The notes under the pieces were generated by a model, which had not been told where the DNA came from, did not search any database, and worked only from the letters and a program-made list of their open reading frames with translations. 64,000 nucleotides of DNA from an uncultured SAR86 cluster bacterium (GTDB lineage Bacteria > Pseudomonadota > Gammaproteobacteria > Magnimaribacterales > AG-339-G14), in NCBI GenBank assembly GCA_902587545.1, contig CACILL010000001.1:497391-561390 (forward strand), written 5' to 3'. This document shows, piece by piece, positions 18,085-25,783 of the stretch (position 1 is the stretch's first letter; each line of letters starts with the position of its first letter). The translations under genes and the position numbers were made by a program.

Positions 18085-18771
18085 ATGAAAAAACTTTTAA
18101 TTTTAATTGTAACTTTTGTTGCAAGTGTTGCTTATGCAGCTCCGGCAATGAATGTGTTTACAATAAATACATCTGACCCTATGGGTTACATGGAGTGGGC
18201 CAGAAAAAGCGCTCCTATTACCAGTCCTTCATCAAATGCAACAACTGCCGGAGTATGTCTTCCAAGTTATGGCGCTGAGGAATTTGGTGACATGTACTAT
18301 TTTAATTTATTCGACAGTCATGCAGATTCAGTTTCTGGAAATTACTATGATCCTGTAGTTGCAGCAGAAATTGCAAAAATTGCTAATAAGAGGACCGTGA
18401 GAATGATAGATCATTACACACCTATGAGCCCTGTCGGAGAAGGCTTTGAAGTTGGCATGACGTATTCAAATTATAATTTGAATGTCTATACTAAAAATCC
18501 TCAAGCTTATATGGAAGCTTTAGCAGAATATCAAGCTGCTGCCCAAGCCAACGGATTCGAAGATGTTACTTTAAGTGCGTTTCAAGTAAACACTGGGGAT
18601 TACACTGGACAGATTATGGTTGTAACTCAAGCACCAAATTCTCAAAGATTAGGAGAATTCATTGATGCTAGAGGTGAAGACTGGTCTACCTCTTTTGGAA
18701 ATAAATTCCCAAAATTAAGAAAACTCAAAAGAGGCTTTATCATGAATTGTGAAGTCGTATACGCTAAATAA
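18085..18771 (+). CDS. Exported protein of two ferredoxin-like repeats, unknown function
   Basis: A 228-residue protein with a clear signal peptide (cleavage after VAYA, about 19). The mature part looks like two similar halves of about 100 residues. NVFTINTSDPMGYMEW (near 24) corresponds to NVYTKNPQAYMEAL (near 132), each starting a beta strand that leads into a helix. The pattern resembles dimeric alpha/beta-barrel (ABM or NIPSNAP-like) domains fused in tandem, but I cannot name a family. It has its own promoter and strong ribosome site, and is followed 11 bp later by a related gene. Likely periplasmic. Confidence 0.78.
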   Translation: MKKLLILIVTFVASVAYAAPAMNVFTINTSDPMGYMEWARKSAPITSPSSNATTAGVCLPSYGAEEFGDMYYFNLFDSHADSVSGNYYDPVVAAEIAKIANKRTVRMIDHYTPMSPVGEGFEVGMTYSNYNLNVYTKNPQAYMEALAEYQAAAQANGFEDVTLSAFQVNTGDYTGQIMVVTQAPNSQRLGEFIDARGEDWSTSFGNKFPKLRKLKRGFIMNCEVVYAK

Positions 18772-18782
18772 ATGGAGGAAAA

Positions 18783-19523
18783 ATGAAAATCTTTAAATTA
18801 TTTTTATTATCTTTAACTTTAATAGGCACTAGTGCATTTGCACAACAGTTTGCGTCATCTGGGATGCAAGTTTCTTTTAATATTACTTCTATAAACCCAG
18901 CTGCAACTTTCGCCAACGTCAATAAATACATGAACTCTGGCGATTTCAAAAAGTTAGGAATATCTGCAGGTCTTTATGCTTTTAACGCAAACGGTGATGA
19001 TCCTACAACTCATGTAATTGATTTTTATTACACTGATATAGATTCTTATCAAAAAGCAATTGAAGTAGCTGCTACTTCGGCTGCGGTTTTAGAATTACAA
19101 ACGACTGGTTTAAAAAATGGAACCGTTAATACTTCGGAAACTGTTTATATGAATGTAAGAGAAAAAATTACTCCTCAAGATGTAGAAAAAAATAAGGCTT
19201 TTTATATCTGGAGAGTACATACATCTGATTTGCCAAGGTACATGGCAGCATGGGATAAAATGGTTTCAGAAATAGAAGAGCTCGGCATTGGAAGTGATTC
19301 ATATGGAATGAAAGTCGCATTTGCAGGAGCAGTCAAAGGAGAAACACTCTTTGTTTGGGCTGGCTATGAGGATCATAAGCAAATGATGGAGCAGCTTGCT
19401 GTATTTAATGCTTCTGAAACTTTAGCTAATTTTAATAGAGCAACACAATCTTTCTCAGAAGTTGTTTCAAACGAAATTTCTTCACAATTATCTTTGTGGA
19501 ATGGGGAGCTTTATACTCAATAA
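18783..19523 (+). CDS. Exported protein of two ferredoxin-like repeats, unknown function
   Basis: A 246-residue protein with a signal peptide (cleavage after SAFA, about 20). As in its upstream neighbour, the mature chain divides into two halves, and the second begins FYIWRVHTSDLPRYMAAW (near 140), close in pattern to INTSDPMGYMEW of the neighbour. Strands alternate with amphipathic helices as in tandem dimeric alpha/beta-barrel domains. The two genes are 11 bp apart, share a GGAGG-type ribosome site and end at one terminator, so they form a transcription unit. No catalytic residue set is apparent. Confidence 0.78.
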   Translation: MKIFKLFLLSLTLIGTSAFAQQFASSGMQVSFNITSINPAATFANVNKYMNSGDFKKLGISAGLYAFNANGDDPTTHVIDFYYTDIDSYQKAIEVAATSAAVLELQTTGLKNGTVNTSETVYMNVREKITPQDVEKNKAFYIWRVHTSDLPRYMAAWDKMVSEIEELGIGSDSYGMKVAFAGAVKGETLFVWAGYEDHKQMMEQLAVFNASETLANFNRATQSFSEVVSNEISSQLSLWNGELYTQ

Positions 19524-19525
19524 AC

Positions 19526-19556
19526 AAAAAAAGGCGGGGCACACCCGCCTTTTTTA
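19526..19556. terminator. Bidirectional rho-independent terminator
   Basis: A 6-bp GC stem, GGCGGG (19533-19538) pairing with CCCGCC (19544-19549), encloses a GCACA loop. It is flanked by seven A on the left and six T on the right. It serves the two-repeat protein unit on the plus strand and the convergent glycosidase gene on the minus strand, whose stop codon lies in the T-tract. Confidence 0.92.
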
Positions 19557-20600
19557 GCTTCCTAAAAATTTTTTCATAAATTTAATTTCTTCCATATTAA
19601 ATGGAGTGCCATCTATTCTGTAAATATCGTGAAACCACTCTTCGGGCTCCGGCAATTCGTCTCCTTCATTTATAAATTCACCTTTCTTCTTTTTTTCTTG
19701 AAGCTCTAAAATTGTGGACCAGCCAAAATGAGTTTGGCTTTTTCCTGCGACAAAACCCCAATTGTAACAACCGACATTTTCTTTTTTAAAGATGGGAAGT
19801 GAGAATTCAAAAGTAGTACCAAATTCCCTTGCCATATACTCGGTACATAACAATGGTCTTCCAAATTCTTTAAGTCTTTCAATGGTTGGTTCCAATTTTT
19901 CTGCTTCATAAGTATGAAAGCTTATTACATCTGAATTTTCACCATTGAGTTTTAAGATCTCATCACCGATGGAGCCATCTAAACAAGCAGTTAGAGGTTG
20001 AGAAGGTCTGACTTCGTAGGCCCATTCCCAAGTATATTTAAGTAATTTTAGAGCTTTATCACCAATCCCAAATTGACCCGGTTCGTTATAAATATCCCAC
20101 ATCAAAATTCTTTCGTCATTTGAATAGTCTCGGAGGACGCCTTTGACAAATTCTTTTAATCTATTTAATTCTTTTGCATCAATTTTTTCCTCATCAACTT
20201 GATTGACTAATTCCATCCCAGGACTTTGCTTCCAACCAGAGTTGTGAACACCTTTAACTGGCAAGGGTTGCATACCTAATTTCGGATAGGGCCGGTGACA
20301 ATCGTCAAAAAGGACAATAATTGGTTTGATTTTTCTTTTTTCACAAATATCTAAAAATCTATCAAAAGTTTTTTTGAACTTATCTTTCTCTGACCAAAGC
20401 AAATCATGCAAGTAAACTCTTAAAGAATTGAAGCCAAGATCTTTTGCCCAATCCAATTCTCTTTCAATTGTTTCTTCATCAAAGGTATCTTCTTGAAACA
20501 TTTCTAGTTGATTGATTGCTGAACTTGGTAAAAAGTTGCAACCAATAAGCCATGGTTGTTCTTCATACCAACTATTTGCTTCTTCTTTTGACCACTTCAT
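19554..20600 (-). CDS. Glycoside hydrolase, GH5/clan A-like, cytosolic
   Basis: A 348-residue TIM-barrel glycosidase of clan GH-A. WDIYNEPG (about residues 166-173) carries the acid/base Glu. LLCTEYMAR (about 250-258) carries the nucleophile Glu. The N-terminal LGFNSLRVYLHDLLW is the usual first-barrel segment. The family includes endoglucanases, xylanases and mannanases; the closest relatives are often annotated cellulase-family or 1,4-beta-xylanase. No signal peptide is present, so it would act on imported oligosaccharides rather than polymers. It is followed on the same strand by nothing, and sits 9 bp after a DUF3429 gene. Confidence 0.85.
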   Translation of the reverse strand: MKWSKEEANSWYEEQPWLIGCNFLPSSAINQLEMFQEDTFDEETIERELDWAKDLGFNSLRVYLHDLLWSEKDKFKKTFDRFLDICEKRKIKPIIVLFDDCHRPYPKLGMQPLPVKGVHNSGWKQSPGMELVNQVDEEKIDAKELNRLKEFVKGVLRDYSNDERILMWDIYNEPGQFGIGDKALKLLKYTWEWAYEVRPSQPLTACLDGSIGDEILKLNGENSDVISFHTYEAEKLEPTIERLKEFGRPLLCTEYMAREFGTTFEFSLPIFKKENVGCYNWGFVAGKSQTHFGWSTILELQEKKKKGEFINEGDELPEPEEWFHDIYRIDGTPFNMEEIKFMKKFLGS

Positions 20601-20609
20601 ATTTATAGT

Positions 20610-21026
20610 TTAATAAATCAGAATGACAATAGAAAACATATAACAGCCACAAACTCCTGAAGTAAGGTTTTTTCTCAGCTTTAGGTAGTCAGGATTAGTA
20701 AATTGAGGATTGACCTTTGACTCTAAAAGAAAGAAAAGAAAAAATAAGAAAAACAGCAAAGTCATCGCATAAATGAGGTTTATCCAAGCTAATAGAATTG
20801 CTCCAAATCCCATAAGAGAAAAGATAATGGCTAGAATAAGATTTTTTCGATTTGTTGAATCAATACCCCAAATAATTCCTGATAAAAAAGAGATTATTAT
20901 TCCCCCATATACTACTAATAATTGAAAAGAAATTTCTTCGTAAGTTTCTCCAAGAACCCAAGGCAGTATTGTGAGAGCTGCAAAAGGAAGAAAGCCTAAA
21001 TAACCTAGAGTAATTTTAGTTTGCAT
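20610..21026 (-). CDS. DUF3429 membrane protein
   Basis: A 138-residue membrane protein with four to five helices. The N-terminal half, LGYLGFLPFAALTIL followed by YGGIIISFLSGIIWG, is the typical DUF3429 signature. The family is widespread in marine proteobacteria and has no established biochemical role. Its ATG follows the stop of the upstream 74-aa gene without any gap, and it precedes the glycosidase by 9 bp. It therefore belongs to the amtB transcription unit. Confidence 0.85.
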   Translation of the reverse strand: MQTKITLGYLGFLPFAALTILPWVLGETYEEISFQLLVVYGGIIISFLSGIIWGIDSTNRKNLILAIIFSLMGFGAILLAWINLIYAMTLLFFLFFLFFLLESKVNPQFTNPDYLKLRKNLTSGVCGCYMFSIVILIY

Positions 21027-21251
21027 TTATCCATGAGCCATTTTGAGTAGAGTCATGAAAATTATACCTGTTCCAATAACACCAGCGATTAGTATTATTA
21101 GATCAACAACAAATACCTGAAAAAGCTTCAACCAAGATCTCTCTTTGCCTTCTTTGATATCTTGCAATAGATACATAAAAGCACTTATCTTAAAAAGCAC
21201 AAAAGCTGTTAAAAAGGTTATCCCGCCAAGAATGAAAATCCCAGAGTTCAT
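21027..21251 (-). CDS. Two-helix small membrane protein, unknown
   Basis: A 74-residue protein with two membrane helices (about 4-28 and 46-69) joined by a charged loop, DIKEGKERSW. No family is recognised. It lies 16 bp downstream of the ammonium transporter gene and directly abuts the DUF3429 gene, so all three are probably co-transcribed. In many bacteria this position next to amtB is held by the regulator glnK, but this protein has no resemblance to a PII protein. Confidence 0.7.
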   Translation of the reverse strand: MNSGIFILGGITFLTAFVLFKISAFMYLLQDIKEGKERSWLKLFQVFVVDLIILIAGVIGTGIIFMTLLKMAHG

Positions 21252-21267
21252 CTTAGATTATTTTCAT

Positions 21268-22479
21268 TTAAAGTTTGTAACCTGACTGGCCGTGTTCAGC
21301 AACATCTAGACCTTCTTCCTGAGAATCATCTGATACTCTCAATCCAAATATAGATCTTGTGATAAGCAATAAAATGACTGAGCCTACCAAAGTAAATAAG
21401 CCAACACTAACCGCACCAATAACTTGTGTAGTCATTAAATCACTAAAGCTCGAACCTTCGTCGTATCCAATTCCACCATAACTTTCTGCAGTCAAAAATG
21501 GGATAAGCAAAATTCCTAATAATCCACCAATTCCGTGAACAGCAAAAACATCCAGTGAATCGTCTATATTGAAAGTTTCTTTAACAACATTGACCATGTA
21601 GTAACAAACGCCACCGGAGATCAAACCTATGATCAAGCCACCCATTGGGCCTACTGATCCACTTGCTGGAGTAATGGAGGCTAGACCTGCAATACAACCT
21701 GTAACAGCTCCAACCAAAGAAGATTTACCAAACTTAACTTTTTCGATAATTATCCAGACAATTGTTGCTGTAGCTGCTGAAATGTGAGTTACCAGAATTG
21801 CCATACCAGCATCACTATTTGCAGCCAATGCGCTACCGCCATTAAAGCCAAACCAACCTACCCATAACATACAAGCACCCATCATCGTAAGTCCAGGGTT
21901 ATGAGGAGGTTGAACAGAATTTGGGAAACCGTCTCTTGGACCCAAGAAGAAAGCTATCACTAAGGCAGTTATTCCTGCAGTCAGATGAACTACCAATCCA
22001 CCGGCAAAATCTCTGACTCCCATTTCGTAAAGCCAGCCACCTTCTGCCCAAATCCAATGCACGACTGGGGCATAAATTAAAATCACCCACAATAATGAAA
22101 AGACAGCTACAAAACTAAATCTGATTCTTTCTGGATAAGCACCGACTATCAATGCGGGAGTTATGATGGCAAATGTCATTTGAAACATGAAAAACACACT
22201 TTCTGGAATATCTCCAGCCATGCTGTCTCTTGAAAGATTAGCCAAAAAGAGATTATCTAAATCTCCAACGTATGCACCATTCCCACTGAAAGCAATACTA
22301 TAGGCAATTACTAACCAAGCAATCGAGCTGATGCATGCAATGGTGAAACAATGCATTAAAACCGAAAGAATGTTACTTGCTCTTACAAGACCAGCATAAA
22401 AAAGTGCCAGCCCCGGTAAAGTCATAAATAAAACTAAAGCTGTGGACGTTAAGATCCACGCGGTATTACCAGTGTCCAT
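21268..22479 (-). CDS. amtB: Ammonium transporter
   Basis: A 403-residue transporter with 11 expected helices. The conducting-pore pair His165 (VVHLTAGI) and His315 (AVHGIGG) is intact, as is the structural Asp157 in VRDFAGG. FGFNGGSALAANSDAG is the family signature. It imports ammonium as ammonia plus proton or by a related mechanism at the inner membrane. There is no separate signal peptide, and the start is supported by AAGGGG eight bases before the ATG. Upstream dyads of the NtrC type suggest nitrogen control. No PII gene (glnK) is adjacent. Confidence 0.95.
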   Translation of the reverse strand: MDTGNTAWILTSTALVLFMTLPGLALFYAGLVRASNILSVLMHCFTIACISSIAWLVIAYSIAFSGNGAYVGDLDNLFLANLSRDSMAGDIPESVFFMFQMTFAIITPALIVGAYPERIRFSFVAVFSLLWVILIYAPVVHWIWAEGGWLYEMGVRDFAGGLVVHLTAGITALVIAFFLGPRDGFPNSVQPPHNPGLTMMGACMLWVGWFGFNGGSALAANSDAGMAILVTHISAATATIVWIIIEKVKFGKSSLVGAVTGCIAGLASITPASGSVGPMGGLIIGLISGGVCYYMVNVVKETFNIDDSLDVFAVHGIGGLLGILLIPFLTAESYGGIGYDEGSSFSDLMTTQVIGAVSVGLFTLVGSVILLLITRSIFGLRVSDDSQEEGLDVAEHGQSGYKL

Positions 22480-22546
22480 AAAATATTCCCCTTAATAATG
22501 TACAAAAGAAACTTTAACAAAAAGTTTTTTCTGGAATATGTCTAAA

Positions 22547-22577
22547 TTAGTGCAGACGTTGCACTAACTAAGTGCAA
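22547..22577 (-). promoter_or_regulatory. NtrC-like operator dyads upstream of amtB
   Basis: Three alternating half-sites lie 70-100 bp before amtB: AGTGCA (22549-22554), TGCACT (22560-22565) and AGTGCA (22571-22576). They make two overlapping perfect palindromes. The second, TTGCAC-N7-GTGCAA (22559-22577), has the GCAC-N7-GTGC form known for NtrC sites in enteric bacteria. The first is TTAGTGCA-N5-TGCACTAA (22547-22567). I see no GG-N10-GC sigma54 element between here and the ATG, so the downstream promoter type is uncertain. Confidence 0.6.
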
Positions 22578-22578
22578 A

Positions 22579-23100
22579 TTATGAATTTGTTGGGTATTTT
22601 GAAAGAATTTGTGAAACTATTTCGTTCGCCAAATCTTGATCATCAAGTGAAGAAGTATTGATTCTCATATTTGCATACCAAACAACTCTATCTAACTCTT
22701 CATCAAAAAATTTTACTGATAAGTAGTTTAAAGGAGGAAAGTCATTGGCATAAAACCTGTGAGAAAAAGGATAATTTCTGTAACCATAAAAGAAATGTGA
22801 CGAGTTAATTTGCCTGTTTCTTTCTTTTTCTTTTACCGAAAAACTTATTTTCAAAGGTGATTGATCATTTTGGTTCAATCCGAGTTGCACTAAAGAAGAA
22901 GATAATGCTCTTGCAATTCTGTTTATTCTTATGGGGTTTTCTTCTTCATCAGATTCAACTCTGAAAGGATCGGGTTTAAAAATTTTGAAGTCTTTGTATT
23001 TAGCGGCGGAAAAGCCTTCGTCAGAATCAACTTTGACAACGAAGCCAGAAGCACAAGATGTGAGCAAAACTAAAATGATTAACCTGGCTAACACTTTCAT
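22579..23100 (-). CDS. DUF4136-like lipoprotein
   Basis: A 173-residue predicted lipoprotein: the signal MKVLARLIILVLLTSC has the lipidated cysteine at 16. The remainder follows the DUF4136 pattern, an initial strand (FVVKVDSDEGF) leading to KYKDFKIFKPDP, a long helix (IARALSSSLVQLGL) and late strands around the segment YLSVKFFDEELDRVVWYA. DUF4136 proteins are outer-membrane-associated lipoproteins without known activity. The stop lies just before the amtB operator, so it is transcribed separately from amtB or reads through into it. Confidence 0.75.
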   Translation of the reverse strand: MKVLARLIILVLLTSCASGFVVKVDSDEGFSAAKYKDFKIFKPDPFRVESDEEENPIRINRIARALSSSLVQLGLNQNDQSPLKISFSVKEKERNRQINSSHFFYGYRNYPFSHRFYANDFPPLNYLSVKFFDEELDRVVWYANMRINTSSLDDQDLANEIVSQILSKYPTNS

Positions 23101-23110
23101 AGTATAACTT

Positions 23111-23119
23111 TGTTATAGT
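23111..23119 (+). promoter_or_regulatory. Extended -10 promoter element for the 23150 gene
   Basis: TG-T-TATAGT (23111-23119) forms an extended -10. The -35 region is poor, as is common where an extended -10 is present. The leader then carries AAGGAG (23138-23143) before the ATG at 23150, nearly the same leader as at 18071-18085. Confidence 0.5.
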
Positions 23120-23149
23120 AACTGAAGAAAATTTTTTAAGGAGAGAAAA

Positions 23150-23887
23150 ATGAAAAAAATTATATATATAGCGATGTTTTTCGCTTCCTCGTTAAGTTTT
23201 ACATCACCCACTTGGATTGAATATCTCATAAAAGTAGATAATCCACAAAATGCAGCAAAAATTGTAGCTGCTACAGATAAATTCATGTCGTCTGACTTTG
23301 TAAAAAATAATTTTAAAGGTTCGTTGCACTTAAACGCATATATCGCTGGAGGAAAGGTAGAAGAAACTCATTCCTTTGCGCTTCTTCAACCAAGCCTGGC
23401 CGAGCATGAGATTTGGCTTGCTAAAGTAAGCGACCCAAACAATGAAGAAGTAAGAAAATTTGGCTCTGTTCTTAATGCAAACTCAGAAGGCGTTGGCTCA
23501 AGAATAAACGTATTCATTCAAACTTATGGATCACCTTCCAACAAAGATACTGTTTGGGCAATTTATCCCTTCCGAACAAAAGCTTCAAATGTAGAAGACA
23601 TAGTTGAAGCAACTGAAGATTTGAATGAGGCAATTAAAGATTCCTTTCCAGGGCAGTTTGGTCTTTCAGAAAGAATGGCTGGCGGTGGAATGCAGACCCA
23701 TTTGTACACGGTTGGTTATGAATCTTTAGCTGAAATGGAGCAATGGGAAGATTCTGCTTCAAGAGATGCTGGTGTTTCTCCTTTTGATAAAGAAATGGAT
23801 AAGCTAGTAGAGTGGCACGAAAGAGAAATAGTAAGAAACATAAGAGTTTATGATTCTGCTATGACTCTGCAAGATTTTGTAGAATAA
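23150..23887 (+). CDS. Exported protein of two ferredoxin-like repeats, unknown function
   Basis: A 245-residue protein with a signal peptide (about 1-18, SLSFTSP). The mature chain repeats itself: HSFALLQPSLAEHEIW (near 80) matches HLYTVGYESLAEMEQW (near 185), and NPQNAAKIVAATDKF matches NVEDIVEATEDL. Two alpha/beta domains of about 105 residues in tandem are therefore likely. It resembles the pair at 18085-19523 in export, length, architecture and leader. It is followed 1 bp later by a lipoprotein of the same design. No active-site signature is visible. Confidence 0.78.
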   Translation: MKKIIYIAMFFASSLSFTSPTWIEYLIKVDNPQNAAKIVAATDKFMSSDFVKNNFKGSLHLNAYIAGGKVEETHSFALLQPSLAEHEIWLAKVSDPNNEEVRKFGSVLNANSEGVGSRINVFIQTYGSPSNKDTVWAIYPFRTKASNVEDIVEATEDLNEAIKDSFPGQFGLSERMAGGGMQTHLYTVGYESLAEMEQWEDSASRDAGVSPFDKEMDKLVEWHEREIVRNIRVYDSAMTLQDFVE

Positions 23888-23888
23888 A

Positions 23889-24689
23889 ATGAAAAGCTTT
23901 GCACTAACTTTATCCGCTCTTTTTTTTGTTTTTGCTTGTAGTTCAGCTGTAGATGAAATGGATGTTTCATTTTCCAATCTTGGTTCGGATGAATACCCGC
24001 AAATGTTTTATATGGAGTATGTCCCTTGTCAAGAAGGCGTTTATTACACTGCAGAAAATTTCAGAAACGAAGTTTTGCCTGAATGGCAAGATTTATTGGT
24101 AGAGGTTAATTCACCTTTGGTATCCGCTTACGGTATTCAACATGTTGAAAGATTATCTTCCGACAATGAAGACGGTTTTTGGCAGTTGATATGGAATACT
24201 AAAGCTGAGGCTGAAGCCGCATGGGAAACATGGAACTCGAATGAAAATGTAGCAGCCTGGACAGAAGATACGGCTGAGATTCTTTCTTGTGATGGTGAAA
24301 ACAAATTTTCGTTTGACGCTTACATAGCAAGAGCAAATGATACTTTTGGGGAGTTTGAAACTACCAGCTTTACCTCTGAATATTTTCAGTGCTTGTACAA
24401 AGAAGGCAAAGATGGAGCGGATCTTAGAGAGGTAATTGGTCAGCTTGAAGAGTTTTTGACTAATGCAAACTCACTCCCTGGACCATTCAGTTATGTAATT
24501 TTGGGCCCTGATTATGAAACGGATGAAGTAGACTTTTTTTGGGGAAACTTTTATCAAACTGAAGAGGCCAGACAGGCTTTTGATTCTGAGTGGCAAAAGC
24601 TTGATCCAGATGTGGAAGATAATTGGAATACGGTTTCAGACTGCCAAGAGCCAAGATATTATAATTCTGCTGAGGTACCTACCAGTTAA
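23889..24689 (+). CDS. Lipoprotein of two repeated alpha/beta domains, unknown function
   Basis: A 266-residue predicted lipoprotein (MKSFALTLSALFFVFAC, cysteine 17). Two similar halves are visible: GFWQLIWNTKAEAEAAWETW (near 97) and VDFFWGNFYQTEEARQAFDSEW (split by a few changes, near 215). Both are a strand followed by a helix with spaced tryptophans. Cysteines pair up in each half (CQEG.., ILSC; YFQC.., VSDC), suggesting disulfides. It begins 1 bp after the preceding gene's stop and is surely co-translated. The final residues (NSAEVPTS) are polar. It is convergent with glk. Confidence 0.75.
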   Translation: MKSFALTLSALFFVFACSSAVDEMDVSFSNLGSDEYPQMFYMEYVPCQEGVYYTAENFRNEVLPEWQDLLVEVNSPLVSAYGIQHVERLSSDNEDGFWQLIWNTKAEAEAAWETWNSNENVAAWTEDTAEILSCDGENKFSFDAYIARANDTFGEFETTSFTSEYFQCLYKEGKDGADLREVIGQLEEFLTNANSLPGPFSYVILGPDYETDEVDFFWGNFYQTEEARQAFDSEWQKLDPDVEDNWNTVSDCQEPRYYNSAEVPTS

Positions 24690-24692
24690 AAA

Positions 24693-25589
24693 TTATTTAG
24701 TTTTCAAAAAAGCTAAACAACCATAAATACCAGGTTCGTCCTCCAGAAGGAGGTCAACCTGGACTTCTTCTATCAGCTGAGAATATTTAGGATTTATTCT
24801 TGAGGGGAAGTAATTAAGTATCTTTTCTGAAGTCAAAATTGATTTGAGGCTATTTAAAATAGCTCCTCCTAAAATTACTCTTTTACACGTGAAGGACAAG
24901 ACTAGATCACCAACAATTGTAATTAGGGTTTTCAAAAAATTATTTACTATAAAGAGCGCATCTTCATTCCTTTCAAGAGCTAAAGTAATAATTTTTTCAG
25001 AGGAAAGTTTTTTTCCAAACTTCTCCTCATAAAGCATTTCTATTCCTGGTCCGCTTAAAATATTTTCAAGTGAAAGGAATTTCTCACTAATTTCTATGCC
25101 AAAAATTTCCACCATGCTTTTGGTTGCACTAAGGACATTTCCAAATTCCGTAGGAATAATTTGATCATGAATAATTAGTGTTACACCAAGACCCGTTCCA
25201 GGACCAATTAATAGAGTATTCTTATTCGTGGGAACATTACCTTTAATTGATAAAAAAGATTTTTTTTTCATTTCACTGAGAGAAAAAGCTACCGCCTCCC
25301 AATCATTTAAAAGTAAACATTTTTTTAAGTTGAGAGAGGCTTCTAGTTCTCTAGAATTAATTAGCAAATTTCTATTCGTAAGATTTATAAAGCTTTGATT
25401 ATTTGGACCTGCTGCAGCAATAACCAAATATTCAATTTTACTTTTTGCCCCGTTCAGTAATTTTGTGATGAAGGGGATAAATTCTTTATCAGAGATTTTT
25501 TCTTTTGAAATTTTAGATAAGACATTATTAATAAAAAACGCATGCCTGACGTTTGTTCCACCAAGATCGATTAAAAGAGCGTTTTTCAT
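24693..25589 (-). CDS. glk: Glucokinase family protein
   Basis: A 298-residue sugar kinase of the bacterial glucokinase (Glk) fold. Visible motifs are the phosphate loop LLIDLGGTNVRHAF (5-18), the catalytic Asp in NDWEAVAF (about 96), LIGPGTGLGVTLI and the SGPGIEMLY segment. In place of the usual GEGGH sugar-binding stretch it has TEFGN, keeping Glu but replacing His with Asn. Glucose specificity is therefore inferred, not certain. It would phosphorylate glucose with ATP in the cytoplasm. The ATG overlaps the stop of a 38-codon frame upstream (ATGA). Confidence 0.82.
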   Translation of the reverse strand: MKNALLIDLGGTNVRHAFFINNVLSKISKEKISDKEFIPFITKLLNGAKSKIEYLVIAAAGPNNQSFINLTNRNLLINSRELEASLNLKKCLLLNDWEAVAFSLSEMKKKSFLSIKGNVPTNKNTLLIGPGTGLGVTLIIHDQIIPTEFGNVLSATKSMVEIFGIEISEKFLSLENILSGPGIEMLYEEKFGKKLSSEKIITLALERNEDALFIVNNFLKTLITIVGDLVLSFTCKRVILGGAILNSLKSILTSEKILNYFPSRINPKYSQLIEEVQVDLLLEDEPGIYGCLAFLKTK

Positions 25590-25702
25590 TTTCTATCTTT
25601 GTAATACCTTCGGAACATATGACTACCGACGGCTACAAAGATAAACCACACAAATGAGAACGTAAAGAAGAATACGTTAGCTAGAAAAGTAGGATTTTCC
25701 AT
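25586..25702 (-). CDS. Candidate 38-aa single-pass membrane peptide coupled to glk
   Basis: An open frame from ATG (25700-25702) to TGA (25586-25588), the stop sharing bases with the glk start (ATGA). The product has one strongly hydrophobic helix (about residues 6-27) then a basic tail, HMFRRYYKDRK. This is a normal layout for a real small membrane protein with a cytoplasmic C-terminus. No Shine-Dalgarno is visible. Coupling to glk and the positive-inside tail support it; length alone does not. Function unknown. Confidence 0.5.
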   Translation of the reverse strand: MENPTFLANVFFFTFSFVWFIFVAVGSHMFRRYYKDRK

Positions 25703-25783
25703 AAGAGGAAGGTATTTACTCAAATTAAATTAAGCTTATAAAGAGGGTAGTGATTTAAATTCTATTAATATTACAATGTATAG

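Noticed and set aside
22480..22546. Sigma54 promoter for amtB
   Set aside because: No GG-N10-GC arrangement was found on the minus strand between the dyads and the ATG.
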